64,000 nucleotides of DNA from NCBI RefSeq assembly GCF_012273515.2, contig NZ_CP050975.2:9052001-9116000 (forward strand), read 5' to 3'. The position numbers and the translations under genes are program-made. The notes under the pieces were generated by a model. It saw only the letters and a list, made by a program, of their open reading frames with translations. It searched no databases and had not been told where the DNA came from. How positions within the stretch are numbered: position 1 is the stretch's first letter; each line of letters begins with the position of its first letter. Positions 28,142-36,368 of this stretch are shown here, piece by piece. Source of the stretch: Streptomyces sp. RPA4-2 (GTDB lineage: Bacteria > Actinomycetota > Actinomycetes > Streptomycetales > Streptomycetaceae).

Positions 28142-28813
28142 GTGGCGGAACAGGCGAGCGACAAAAACGGCTCCCGGTTGACTGAGCGCGGGCGGGCGAC
28201 TCGAGAGCGCATTTTGAGGGCCGCCGCCGACATGATGTACGTCAAGGGCGTGGGTTCCACGACCCTCGACGATGTCAGGGCGGCCAGCGGAACGAGTAAA
28301 TCTCAGCTCTACCGCCACTACCCCGACAAGGATGCGTTGGTGCGGGACGTTGTCGCGTTGCAGGCCGCGGAATTGCTCGAACGCCAGCACCAGCTACTGC
28401 GGCGGCTCAACTCCATCCGCGGGCTGGAGCGCTGGCGGGACGCAGTGGTCGAACACAACGCGCTCCGAAACGGAGCGTACGGCTGCCCGCTCGGCTCCCT
28501 CGCAAGCGAGCTGGCCGATCAGGACGAAGAGGCGCGCACCGCGATCGCGCGGCACTTCGGCACCTGGGAAGGGTTGCTCGAGGCCGGGCTCGCACGGATG
28601 AAGGACTCGGGAGTCCTCCGTGCCGACGCGGACACTGGAGAACTCGCCACCGGCCTCATGGCCGCCCTTCAAGGTGGCTATCTCCTTGCCCAGACGGCGC
28701 GGAACGTCCAACCCATGAGGATCGCCCTCGACATGGCGATCGGCCACATAAAGACTTATGCCATGCCTGCCGAGGACGGCAATCCGCCTGCGGAGGGCAC
28801 GGCAGGGCACTAA
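28142..28813 (+). CDS. TetR/AcrR family regulator (paralogue 1)
   Basis: A 223-residue repressor starting at GTG 28142 (VAEQASDKNGSRL); an earlier in-frame TTG at 28091 lies inside the operator and is unlikely. N-terminal HTH: RERILRAAADMMYVKGVGST, then TTLDDVRAASGTSKSQLYRH and YPDKDAL. The C-terminal ligand domain is of the TetR_C type with GAYGCPLGSLASELAD and ALQGGYLLAQ. It is clearly paralogous to the TetR at 32450-33085: the recognition region TLDDVR-ASGTSKSQLY-H is almost identical, so both should bind the same site. The likely operator is at 28086. The ligand is unknown. Confidence 0.85.
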   Translation: MAEQASDKNGSRLTERGRATRERILRAAADMMYVKGVGSTTLDDVRAASGTSKSQLYRHYPDKDALVRDVVALQAAELLERQHQLLRRLNSIRGLERWRDAVVEHNALRNGAYGCPLGSLASELADQDEEARTAIARHFGTWEGLLEAGLARMKDSGVLRADADTGELATGLMAALQGGYLLAQTARNVQPMRIALDMAIGHIKTYAMPAEDGNPPAEGTAGH

Positions 28814-29028
28814 AACCGCCCGGGACGAGACGGCGCCGAGAAGGCCCAGTGCGGCACCGCGGGCGGTTGCGCCGCGGTCTCCCTGCCGGCTGGGCTTCAC
28901 CTTCCTCCCGGCAGGCCAGAGGCGCGACGGCGGGAGGCCGTGTTCGTCCGCATGCCTCACTGTCCGCATGCGACCCCAGTTGCCAGCGAAAAAAGCGGCG
29001 GCTCCTGCGCAAAGGCAGGTCGCTTTCC

Positions 29029-29060
29029 GTCCAGCTCTCCGGCCGGCCGGAGAGCTGGAC
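29029..29060. repeat. 32-bp perfect palindrome
   Basis: GTCCAGCTCTCCGGCC followed by its exact reverse complement without spacer. The 16-bp arms could form a cruciform or a terminator-like hairpin with a small loop. It lies 210 bases after the TetR gene. Confidence 0.8.
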
Positions 29061-29308
29061 GGGTCGCCCGCACTCCGCTGCATGCCGTCCTCCATGCCGG
29101 AGGTCACCGAGTGGTTCGCCAACCGCTACCAGTCACGGTTGCGCGAGCACACACCGCCGCCCGCGAGGACCGTGGCGGCTCCGAGCCTGCCCGCTTGTCA
29201 TGAAGAGTTGCTCGACCACGGCCAGGGCGGGCCCGTCCGGTCATGCCGGCGCAGCGCCGTAGCCGTCCTGCAGTGCGAGGTGCCAGTAGGTCTGGCCCAC
29301 AAATAAGG

Positions 29309-29322
29309 GGACTATTTAGTCC
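29309..29322. promoter_or_regulatory. TetR operator-like site
   Basis: GGACT-ATTT-AGTCC, a perfect 14-bp inverted repeat matching the layout of the site at 28086. It lies about 110 bases before a SARP remnant; its original target gene may be lost. Confidence 0.6.
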
Positions 29323-29420
29323 TGAAAATTGGACCGACCTGCGGTACGTTTGGGGAAAGCGGTCCCTCGCGGACGGCCAAGCAGTCAAGCCTCACAAGGA
29401 TCCCCTAGGCGGTAGGCACC

Positions 29421-29860
29421 ATGTATGCGGGCGTCCAGTTCTCAGTGCTCCACCCGGTCCGGCTGCACAGACAGAGGGTCGAGACCGGAGCCGGTCAGCC
29501 GAGGCAGTGCGCCGTGCTCACTTCGCTGTTGCTCAGGGCAGGCAAGCCTGTAAGCCTCTCGAAACTGGTGGAGGACGTGTCGGGCGACGACGCCCCACCA
29601 TCCGCCGCAGGCTCCGTGCGCACGTACGCCTACAGGCTCAGGCAGGCACTGGGGGAGCAGTGCGACCGCTCCGTGAGCCTGGTCGGCGGGGGCTGTCTGC
29701 CGCGCATCCAACCGGACGCTCTGGACCTGAACAGGTTCGAGGAAACGACGGCATGGGCGAGGGAAGCCCGCACCGCCGGCGACCTGACATCCGCGGCGAG
29801 CCTGCTGACCGAGGGCCGCGAGATGTGGAAAGGGGTCTCACCGGGATCCCGGGGCCGTTC
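29421..29860 (+). pseudogene. SARP-family regulator, 5' fragment
   Basis: The frame from ATG 29421 encodes the OmpR-like DNA-binding domain of a Streptomyces antibiotic regulatory protein: QCAVLTSLLLRAGKPVSLSK, then APPSAAGSVRTYAYRLRQAL, then the beginning of the BTAD domain (DLNRFEETTAWAREARTAGD). At about 29830 the frame breaks: GREMWKG continues as [13 protein letters not shown] in another frame and then homology ends. The BTAD and the rest are missing. It directly joins a sigma-factor fragment. Confidence 0.7.
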
Positions 29861-29874
29861 GCGGGCCAGCAGCG

Positions 29875-30030
29875 CAGCGCCGGCTCGCTGTGTACCTCGC
29901 AGACGTCGAGGGCCTCTCCTGCCGCGAAATCGCAGAAACGAGGGGAACCCCTGTGAGCACCACGACGTCGCGCATCCACAGAGGGCACCAGCAGCTCCGC
30001 CAACTGCTGCCGCAGTACACGCCCCGGGTT
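29875..30030 (+). pseudogene. SigR-like sigma factor, region 4 fragment
   Basis: One frame reads [20 protein letters not shown] then [22 protein letters not shown], which matches region 4 of SigR-type ECF sigma factors ([29 protein letters not shown]). Region 2 and all upstream parts are absent and the fragment abuts the SARP remnant near 29870. In the usual GTVMSR the residues are TTTSR here. The frame continues to 30225 without further homology. Confidence 0.6.
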
Positions 30031-30415
30031 GCGCACGGCGTGAACGCCTGTCACCGGCGAATTGGGTCACAGGCCTCGACGGTCAGCCTGCTCACCAACC
30101 AACCACAACAGTACGGAAAAGCGTGCCCCACGCAGCGGGTGAATCCCTCGTCGAAATACGCCGGAAACCCCGTCCATGAATCGCAGGATGCGCGCACGGC
30201 GAAAGAAAACAGTGACTTCGCGTAGACGTTCTGTACTTGGTCTCGTGACGGGCTTGTCCGCACGAAATGACCTGAGGATTGAGAACCATGCACTCTGCGG
30301 ATGTTAAAAGACCTGCCGCTCGGCTCCGGACAGACATGCCGGAACCAGCGGCAGCCCCCCGGCAGCAGGGCCCGCCACGGGCCGACGGCAGCTCGACCCG
30401 GAGTCCGCCGCCTGG

Positions 30416-31000
30416 GTGGACGCGCTCGAGGGCGGCCATGGGTCGCACTACGAGCAGGCCTGCACGCAGCTGCACGAACTGCTGGTGCGGATCGCCATGA
30501 ACGAAGTGTTCCGCCGGGGCCCTCGTTACCGAATTACCGGGCCCGAGCTGAACGATCTCGCCCACCAGGCGGCTGCCGACGCACTGATGAGGATCACGCA
30601 CAAAATCCAGGAATTTCGAGGCGACGCCAGGTTCACCACGTGGGCGTTCCGATTCGTCGTACTTGAAGTGTCCAGCAAGCTGGGCCGCCATTTCTGGCGT
30701 GTTGCACATACCTTGTTCGACTTGGACGAATGGACGCAAGTGCCCGACCGCTCCGGCAGCGACCCCGTCAGCCACTGGCAGGCACGAGAGCTGGGCGAAG
30801 CCGCGCGCAACGCGGTCGAGACGGCACTGAGCGCCCACCAGCGGCAGGTCTTCACCGCGGTCGTCAACGGGGTTCCCCTGGAAACGCTCGCCAGTGAGCT
30901 GGAGACGAATCGTAACGCGCTCTACAAGACGATGTTTGACGCCCGTAAGAAATTGCGAGATCAGCTGGTAGCCAGCGGACATCTCAGCGCTACGGGCTGA
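30416..31000 (+). CDS. RNA polymerase ECF-like sigma factor
   Basis: A 194-residue sigma-70 family protein from GTG 30416. Region 2: NDLAHQAAADALMRITHKIQ, then FRGDARFTTWAFRFVVLEV and SSKLGRHFWR; region 4: ALSAHQRQVFTAVVNGVPLE then TLASELETNRNALYKTMFDA. It would direct RNA polymerase to a specific promoter set. The frame is open back to 30308 but that region has no start codon or ribosome-binding site, so the N-terminus is uncertain. The zinc-type anti-sigma factor gene that usually follows this type is not present downstream, so the factor may be orphaned. Confidence 0.8.
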   Translation: MDALEGGHGSHYEQACTQLHELLVRIAMNEVFRRGPRYRITGPELNDLAHQAAADALMRITHKIQEFRGDARFTTWAFRFVVLEVSSKLGRHFWRVAHTLFDLDEWTQVPDRSGSDPVSHWQARELGEAARNAVETALSAHQRQVFTAVVNGVPLETLASELETNRNALYKTMFDARKKLRDQLVASGHLSATG

Positions 31001-31442
31001 TGCAGCGGCGACGACGTCGGCCCGGCAGCGCTGACCTGGGGGCTCGCACCGCAGCCGAATACGCCCTGGGAGCCTGGCAGCCGTCCGTCGGGCGCGGACG
31101 GGAAAGACTGTGCCGCCAGGACCTCACCTTCCCGACGGGCCGGAAGTAAGAAATCGCCGCCCTCGGGCGCTCACCTCCGAAGGGGCCCACAGGGGCCACC
31201 CCGGACAAAGGACGGCGGCGTTCGTCGAGCAGACGGCTGCCTACCTGGTGCTCCTGGGTCATGCACCTGAGCGCGTACGTACCGAGCGCTGCGGAGACAG
31301 TGGAGCCCCCGTCCAGCTTCCGTCACGGTTGCCGGCGTACTGGCGCCGCCGTTCGTGGCGGCCATGCGATAGACGCCACCTTGAACCCTGGCCGGTCGGT
31401 CGATCGGTCAAGGCACTCGGATCGATAGAGGAGTTGATCACC
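31001..31442. other. Intergenic stretch, unrecognised remnants possible
   Basis: About 440 bases. A frame near 31045-31150 (RTAAEYALGAWQPSVGRGRE) reads like protein but stops at once; no family recognised. The place where an anti-sigma gene would be expected contains no such gene. Confidence 0.3.
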
Positions 31443-31826
31443 TTGGACGGACATGAGCTGCAGAAGATTGCGGGCGACTGCACTGTGGAACTGCCCGGGG
31501 CCGACCTGGAGCGTCGTCTCGGCCCCGACTGGGACCTGTACAAGGTGCGAGGCAAGGTCTTCATGCTGATGACCGACATGCCGGGTCGCCCCGTCGTGAT
31601 CCTGAAAGCCGATCCGGACGACGCCGCGGCCTTGCGTGAACGGCACGCGGACATTACCCCCGGCTATCACATGAACAAGAGGCACTGGATCACGGTGGAA
31701 GGCGGGGGCACCATCGACGAGAAGTTGGTGAAGGAACTCGTGATGGACTCCTACCGTCTCGTGGTCGGAGGGCTTCCCAAGTCCGAGCGGCCCGTGGATC
31801 AGCACACCTACGGCCGCCGCGTCTGA
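31443..31826 (+). CDS. MmcQ/YjbR family DNA-binding-like protein
   Basis: A 127-residue protein from TTG 31443 (AGAGGAG about 10 nt upstream). It matches the MmcQ/YjbR fold: W-LYKVRGKVFMLMTD, VVILKADPDDAAALRE, ITPGYHMNKRHWITVEGGG and LVMDSYRLVVGGLPKSER. The fold resembles double-wing DNA-binding domains but the function is unknown. Cytosolic and complete. A truncated paralogue follows 8 bases downstream, showing a tandem duplication. Confidence 0.8.
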   Translation: MDGHELQKIAGDCTVELPGADLERRLGPDWDLYKVRGKVFMLMTDMPGRPVVILKADPDDAAALRERHADITPGYHMNKRHWITVEGGGTIDEKLVKELVMDSYRLVVGGLPKSERPVDQHTYGRRV

Positions 31827-31834
31827 CCTTCGTC

Positions 31835-32146
31835 ATGCCCATCAGCAGCGAGAAGCTCCAGGACAGAGCGCGCGACACAGCACGGGCGCTGCCCGGAGTC
31901 AGCCCAGGGCGCCCGTTCACCGAGCAACTGGACGTCCGCACGGTGGCGGGCGAGGTCTTCCTGATCGTCACGGACGACCCAGACGGACGCACCGTCACCC
32001 TCGAGACAGAACCGGAGTACGGGCGGCTGCCGCAGGACGAACACCCATCGATCACCGCGGGCCTGCCAACCAAGCCTTCGTTACCCGGTACTTGGCGGAG
32101 TAGTCACCCCGGGGTGGAGCGCCCTGGTCGCCACGCTTCCCGGTAG
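31835..32146 (+). pseudogene. Truncated MmcQ/YjbR paralogue
   Basis: The frame from ATG 31835 starts like the family (MPISSEKLQDRARDTARALP, then LDVRTVAGEVFLIVTDDPDG) but homology ends at about 32060 (EHPSITAG), where the GYHMNKRHWI part should follow. The last 25 residues are unrelated. It is a 3'-truncated copy of the neighbouring gene. Confidence 0.65.
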
Positions 32147-32400
32147 GCCGATCACCCTCGCCATCGACGGAACTGCCGCCCTGGACTGGTCTGCGGCCGT
32201 CAAGTTGCTGAACTCGGCGCCGGAGGCGCGCGGGCTCGCCGCCTCGGCAACCGATCTCCGGGCGCGCCACGCCCCTGGCCGGCGATCCTCGAGCGCACAG
32301 GGTCCGGGCTCGCCGACGATCTGGACTCCGACCAGCTTGCAGAAGGCACCCTTGTGGCCGCCGTGTTCTTGGGTCGCGCAGGTATGCCCAGCCGGCCTCA
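32080..32400 (+). pseudogene. Remnant of a larger unidentified gene
   Basis: Two frames read consecutively: ALVATLPGRPITLAIDGTAA then LDWSAAVKLLNSAPEARGL, and after a shift PAILERTGSGLADDLDSDQL then AEGTLVAAVF. The pattern suggests the N-terminal domain of a kinase-like or sugar-isomerase-associated protein known from Streptomyces, but the identification is not firm. It has no start and ends before the TetR gene. Confidence 0.35.
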
Positions 32401-32449
32401 GGAGGCAGCGACCGCCTGAGAAGTGTGTCGTGCAACTGCGAACGTGTGC

Positions 32450-33085
32450 TCAGCGGCGAGCGAAGGAGGCGATGTGGTCCAGGGCCATGTCCAGCGCGAC
32501 GGCCATTGGCTCGGAGTCGTGAGCGTTCTGTGCGAGCACGTAGCCACCCTGCAGAGCAGCCAGCAGACCAGTACCCAAGCGTTGCGGGTCCGCGTGCTCG
32601 GCAAGTACGCCGAGGACGCGGAGCCGGGTCAGCGTTTCGACGAGCATCCGCCGCCACGCATCGAATGATGCGTTGAGCGCTTGACGGGATTGTTCATCGT
32701 TGTCGGACAGCTCAATCGACATCGCGCCCAGCGCGCACCCGTACGAGCCGTCCTGCAGTGAGTTGGCCTGGACGAGAGCGTCACGCCATCGGCGCAGACC
32801 CGTGAGGGTCTTCACGCCGCGCAGGCGCTGTTCCTCGCGGGCGAGGACGAACGTCGACTGCAGGTCGATCACGGCGTGGATCAGCGCGAGTTTGTCCTCG
32901 AAGTGGTTGTACAACTGCGACTTACTCGTGCCGCTCGCCAGCCGGACGTCATCGAGGGTGGTGGCGTTGACGCCCCTGACATAAAACAGCTTGGCCGCCG
33001 AATCAACGATCCGTGAACGGGTCTCCAGGCCGCGTGGCGTGCGGCGAGTACCGCTGGTTCCGGGCACGGTGCCTCCCTCGCGCAT
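32450..33085 (-). CDS. TetR/AcrR family regulator (paralogue 2)
   Basis: A 211-residue repressor starting at ATG 33085 (MREGGTVPGTSG). HTH: TRSRIVDSAAKLFYVRGVNA, then TTLDDVRLASGTSKSQLYNH and FEDKLALI. The ligand domain has GSYGCALGAMSIELSD and ALQGGYVLAQNAH, as in paralogue 1. The gene starts 5 bases after the stop of a RidA-like gene, so they form an operon. The operator-like site at 33597-33610 is at the head of this operon, and a related site lies in the promoter of the divergent redox operon (33808-33821), the likely regulatory target. The ligand is unknown; it may be a reactive or electrophilic compound given the target enzymes. Confidence 0.85.
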   Translation of the reverse strand: MREGGTVPGTSGTRRTPRGLETRSRIVDSAAKLFYVRGVNATTLDDVRLASGTSKSQLYNHFEDKLALIHAVIDLQSTFVLAREEQRLRGVKTLTGLRRWRDALVQANSLQDGSYGCALGAMSIELSDNDEQSRQALNASFDAWRRMLVETLTRLRVLGVLAEHADPQRLGTGLLAALQGGYVLAQNAHDSEPMAVALDMALDHIASFARR

Positions 33086-33090
33086 GTCAC

Positions 33091-33502
33091 TCACTCCTGT
33101 TGCTCGGCCGGGGAATGCATCACAACCGCGGTGGCCTCGATCTTCAGACGGAGGCTGGGCCGGATCAGTTGTAGGACCAATACGAGCATATACGTCGGTC
33201 GGTGAGAGATGTCGTCCTTGCGAACCTTCACGTAGGCGTCGACGTCGTCGCGGTCGGTGAGCCCTGACCGGACCTGGCCGATGTCGCTCAGTTCGGCACC
33301 AGCCCGCCGCAGCGCCTCGCACACGTCGTCCGAGGCTTTCGGCCTCCTCGGCGAAGTCATCCGGCAGGGTTCCGTCCAGCCGCAATCCCGGGGTGCCGGA
33401 CAGGACGGCCTGCGGGGCGCCGGCCGGGATCGCGAGCGCATCGGAGTAGGTGCTGCGGCGCGACACCCTGGCGTCGATGAACTGTGTTGTAGCGGGCCAT
33501 CT
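33091..33502 (-). pseudogene. RidA/YjgF-family protein, frameshifted
   Basis: The start ATG 33502 has a strong GAGGAGG ribosome-binding site. Homology runs through three frames: MARYNT, then TQFIDARVSRRSTYSDALAI with PAGAPQAVLSGTPGLRLDG, then (after about 33340) ASDDVCEALRRAGAELSDIG, with VDAYVKVRKD and an end LKIEATAVVMHS. The segment order matches RidA, which deaminates reactive enamines/imines. Two frameshifts inactivate it or are sequence errors. It is the first gene of the operon with TetR paralogue 2. Confidence 0.7.
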
Positions 33503-33596
33503 CAACCAGACCTCCTCGTAGACGGAGGGGCGATGGAGGCGCAGGCAGATCCGAGAGCTCTTGCCTGCGTTGCAGTCAGCCTCCTCATCCAATGTT

Positions 33597-33610
33597 GGAC
33601 TAAATCGTCC
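33597..33610. promoter_or_regulatory. TetR operator-like site at head of RidA-TetR operon
   Basis: GGACT-AAAT-CGTCC, the same 14-bp layout as 28086 and 29309 with one mismatch in the arms. It lies about 95 bases upstream of the RidA start. Confidence 0.6.
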
Positions 33611-33791
33611 AGAAAACTCAACACTCGGGTTCGAGTCGGGCCGACTTGAGGCGGCTTGAACTTGCCTGTCGAGATCGCCCGAGCTGCTCGCGACGTCGCC
33701 CTACCATGCCTCTGAGCTGCATATTTACTGATCCGACGCGACATCGGCTCGCCTGGATGCAACATGGTGGATGGCGATTCGCCCGAGGGGG

Positions 33792-33821
33792 TTGCGTAGA
33801 AATTTCTGGTCTGTATAGTCC
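33792..33821 (+). promoter_or_regulatory. Promoter and degenerate operator of the redox operon
   Basis: TTGCGT (33792-33797), a 16-bp spacer and TATAGT (33814-33819) form a promoter. GGTCT-GTAT-AGTCC (33808-33821) overlaps the -10 and matches the TetR-site layout with one arm mismatch. The leader to the first gene would be about 200 bases. Confidence 0.5.
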
Positions 33822-34030
33822 TTTACATGTGGTGTCTGGGGTGGCGGAGAGATCTCCGGACTCGGCTCCGGCGGAGTCACCCCCCGCAATGCACGGCACC
33901 AAGCGCAACCGATGCCACCGGCCAGGTTGCAGCCAACGCAGGTAGGGCCTGCGACGGAACTCCGAACCACTTCGAGCCCGACCTGGGCGCAACGACGACT
34001 ACACACACCCCGACCGGAGGTCGACTCGCC

Positions 34031-34585
34031 GTGTCACGACTGAACGTTCCCCCTCCAGAGGATGTGCCTACCGGCGCACAGCAGATACTCGACAACGTTG
34101 GTGCGCAGCTGGGCTTCGTCCCGAACATGTTCAAGACCCTCGCGTCGAACCCGACCGTTCTTGAGGTCGTCACGACTCTGCAAGGCACCCTGAGCCGGGT
34201 TCTCGACGCCAGGACGCGGCACAGCATCGCGCTGGCTGTGTCGCAAGCAAACGGCTGCAGTTACTGCGTGGCGATGCACACCCACGTCGCGACCAGATTC
34301 GGCGGCATGTCGGGCGACGACATCGAACTCGGCCGCGTCGGGAGCTCAATCGATCCCCAACGCGCCGCGGCCGCCCGCTTCGCGCAGCGGGTGGTCGAGA
34401 GCCGCGGACAGGTCAGCGACGCCGAGCTCGCAGGAGTGCGGGGCGCCGGGTACACCGACCCGCAGATCCTGGCGATCATCGCGGTGGCGGTGCAGTTCCT
34501 GCTCACCAACTTCATCAACAATGTCAACCAGACCGACCTCGACATCCCCGCTGCCGACTCGGTCGCTACGACCGTGCCCCAGTGA
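34031..34585 (+). CDS. Carboxymuconolactone decarboxylase family (AhpD-like peroxidase-related) protein
   Basis: A 184-residue protein from GTG 34031 (VSRLNVPPPEDVP). It has the AhpD/CMD core with the redox motif C-S-Y-C-V-A-M-H-T-H (Cys76, Cys79, His83), preceded by RTRHSIALAVSQANG. This is the peroxidase-related (YciW/uncharacterised) subgroup, in which the CxxC pair relays electrons to a peroxidase or acts directly on peroxides; the activity here is inferred. The frame is open to 33827 but that part is not conserved. It is first in an apparent three-gene set with the PEP-mutase-like and nitroreductase genes. Confidence 0.85.
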   Translation: MSRLNVPPPEDVPTGAQQILDNVGAQLGFVPNMFKTLASNPTVLEVVTTLQGTLSRVLDARTRHSIALAVSQANGCSYCVAMHTHVATRFGGMSGDDIELGRVGSSIDPQRAAAARFAQRVVESRGQVSDAELAGVRGAGYTDPQILAIIAVAVQFLLTNFINNVNQTDLDIPAADSVATTVPQ

Positions 34586-34835
34586 ACCCGCACCCGGTTC
34601 CGCCGACGCCCGGCACGGCACGCGAGAGCGTGATCGAGCATGGTCGAGTCCACGGACATCGTCCACGGAGTCAGCGCGCGTCATCTCGTCTGCTGGGGCT
34701 GGAGCGGCTTTAGGAAGCTCCGCGCCGCCGCCAACAACACCCCACCCACCGGTTGTTCTTTGGAACCTCGGCGCGGTCCAGGCACCCAGCCGACGAACCC
34801 CTCACTGAGTCAACGATCATTCAGGAAGGCTCGAC

Positions 34836-35660
34836 ATGCCGGGTTCCGAACTCTATGAGAAGTTCATGGCGCTGCACACCCGCGACGGTGGCCTCGTCAT
34901 GCCGAACGCATGGGACGGCCTCTCGGCGCTGATGCTGGCCGATGCCGGCTTCGAGGCGATCGCGACATCGTCCGCCGCGATCGCCGCCACCCTCGGCCGC
35001 CTCGACGGGCGTCACGAAGTCACCCGCGAAGAGCACCTCGAGCATGCGCGGCTGCTCGGCCGCCTCACCGGGCTGCCCGTCAACGGAGACTTCGAAGACG
35101 GTTATGGCGACATGCCTGAAGACGTCGCCGCGACCGTTGAGGCCGCCGTGGAGTCCGGCCTGGCCGGTATCGGGGTGGAGGACACCTCCGGCGATCCCGA
35201 TCAACCGATCCGCGACTTCGACGAAGCCGTCAGTCGCGTACGCAGCGCCGTCGACGCTGCCAAGGGGCGCATCGTCATTACCGGCCGCACCGACAACTTC
35301 ATCCAGGGACGGCCCGATCTTGACGACACCATTCGGCGTCTGACGGCCTTCGCCGAGGCGGGCGCGGATGTGGTCTACGCGCCGTTCCCACCCGACCGCG
35401 AAGCACTCGTCGCGATCGTCACCGCGGTCGCCCCGACACCAGTCAACGTCCTGGTGTCTCCGTCGGACAAAGTGCTGACCGTCGCTGAACTGCAGCAGGC
35501 CGGGGTCAAGCGCATCAGCTTGGGTCCGCTGCTCTACACCCACGCGATGGGCGCACTCGAACAGGCCACGAAGGCGCTCCGCGCGGGCGACCTCGCTTCG
35601 GCGACGACAGGTATGAGCTTCGCGCGCGTCAACGAACTGCTTAGCCACGGCAAGAACTAA
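34836..35660 (+). CDS. Isocitrate lyase/PEP mutase superfamily protein
   Basis: A 274-residue TIM-barrel protein starting at ATG 34836 after AGGAAGG. Family motifs are NAWDGLSALMLADAGFEAIA, the metal-binding NGDFEDGYGD (Asp85, Glu87, Asp88), GIGVEDT (Glu115, Asp116) and ITGRTDNF. The KKCGH isocitrate-lyase loop is absent, so a C-C or P-C lyase/hydrolase on a 2-keto or oxaloacetate-type substrate is more likely. The substrate is unknown. It lies 250 bases after the AhpD-like gene and 60 bases before the nitroreductase gene. Confidence 0.85.
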   Translation: MPGSELYEKFMALHTRDGGLVMPNAWDGLSALMLADAGFEAIATSSAAIAATLGRLDGRHEVTREEHLEHARLLGRLTGLPVNGDFEDGYGDMPEDVAATVEAAVESGLAGIGVEDTSGDPDQPIRDFDEAVSRVRSAVDAAKGRIVITGRTDNFIQGRPDLDDTIRRLTAFAEAGADVVYAPFPPDREALVAIVTAVAPTPVNVLVSPSDKVLTVAELQQAGVKRISLGPLLYTHAMGALEQATKALRAGDLASATTGMSFARVNELLSHGKN

Positions 35661-35720
35661 CCCAAACAGCACGAATCGCTAACTCTTCAACCAGTGATTG
35701 CAAGACAAAGGCAGGTTGCC

Positions 35721-36368
35721 ATGAATCTCGACAAGCTCATGAACAAGCACCTCACCAGGTACTTCGACCCCAGCAAGACCATCCCGGAGGAAACACTTCA
35801 GCAACTGCTGGGGTTCCTGCGCTCGACACCGTCGTCGACGAACGTACAGCCCAACCACTTCTACGTCCTCGCCACGCCCGAAGGCAAGGAGCGGCTGGCG
35901 GCCAACCTCGGCGAGCGATTCCAGGACAACAGCGAGAAGATCCTGAACGCCTCACACACCGTCATCCTCACCACCAGGGCGGATCTTCCCGACAGCCACC
36001 TCGATGCGGTGTTCAGCAAGGAGAGGGCCGACGGCCGGTTCGCCGACCCGGCAAAGCACGAGCTGTGGGAGTTCATGACCCGCGACTTCCTCAACCTGCG
36101 CAAGTACGGCTACAAGGACGTGAACCACTGGATGGAAAAGCAGACCTACCTGGCCATGGGTCTGACCATGATGGCGGCTGCTGAGCTCGGCGTCGAAGCC
36201 ATGCCGCTCGAAGGGTTCGACCCGACGAGTGTCGACAAGGCGTTCAAGATCCGCGAAACCGGACACACCACGACAGTGCTGCTGGCTCTCGGCTACCCCG
36301 ACCCCGCGAAGGTGTACAACAGCCCGACGTCGCGCTTCGAAACCGACAAGCTGTTCACCTTCGTCTAA
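35721..36368 (+). CDS. NfsB-like oxygen-insensitive NAD(P)H nitroreductase
   Basis: A 215-residue FMN flavoprotein from ATG 35721 (MNLDKLMNKHLTRYFDPSKT). The family pattern is clear: LLGFLRSTPSSTNVQPNHFY with FMN-binding Ser/Asn, VNHWMEKQTYLAMGLTMMAA, and the C-terminal helix turn with TTTVLLALGYPDPAK. It reduces nitroaromatics, quinones or similar acceptors by two electrons. The 9 residues from 35694 are in frame but lack a ribosome-binding site. As part of the set starting at 34031 it suggests a response to an electrophilic or oxidising compound. Confidence 0.9.
   Translation: MNLDKLMNKHLTRYFDPSKTIPEETLQQLLGFLRSTPSSTNVQPNHFYVLATPEGKERLAANLGERFQDNSEKILNASHTVILTTRADLPDSHLDAVFSKERADGRFADPAKHELWEFMTRDFLNLRKYGYKDVNHWMEKQTYLAMGLTMMAAAELGVEAMPLEGFDPTSVDKAFKIRETGHTTTVLLALGYPDPAKVYNSPTSRFETDKLFTFV

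Larger units (their letters stand above)
28814..29420. other. Intergenic stretch with palindrome and operator-like site
   Basis: Contains no recognised gene. It holds the 32-bp palindrome at 29029-29060 and the operator-like repeat at 29309-29322. Confidence 0.4.
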
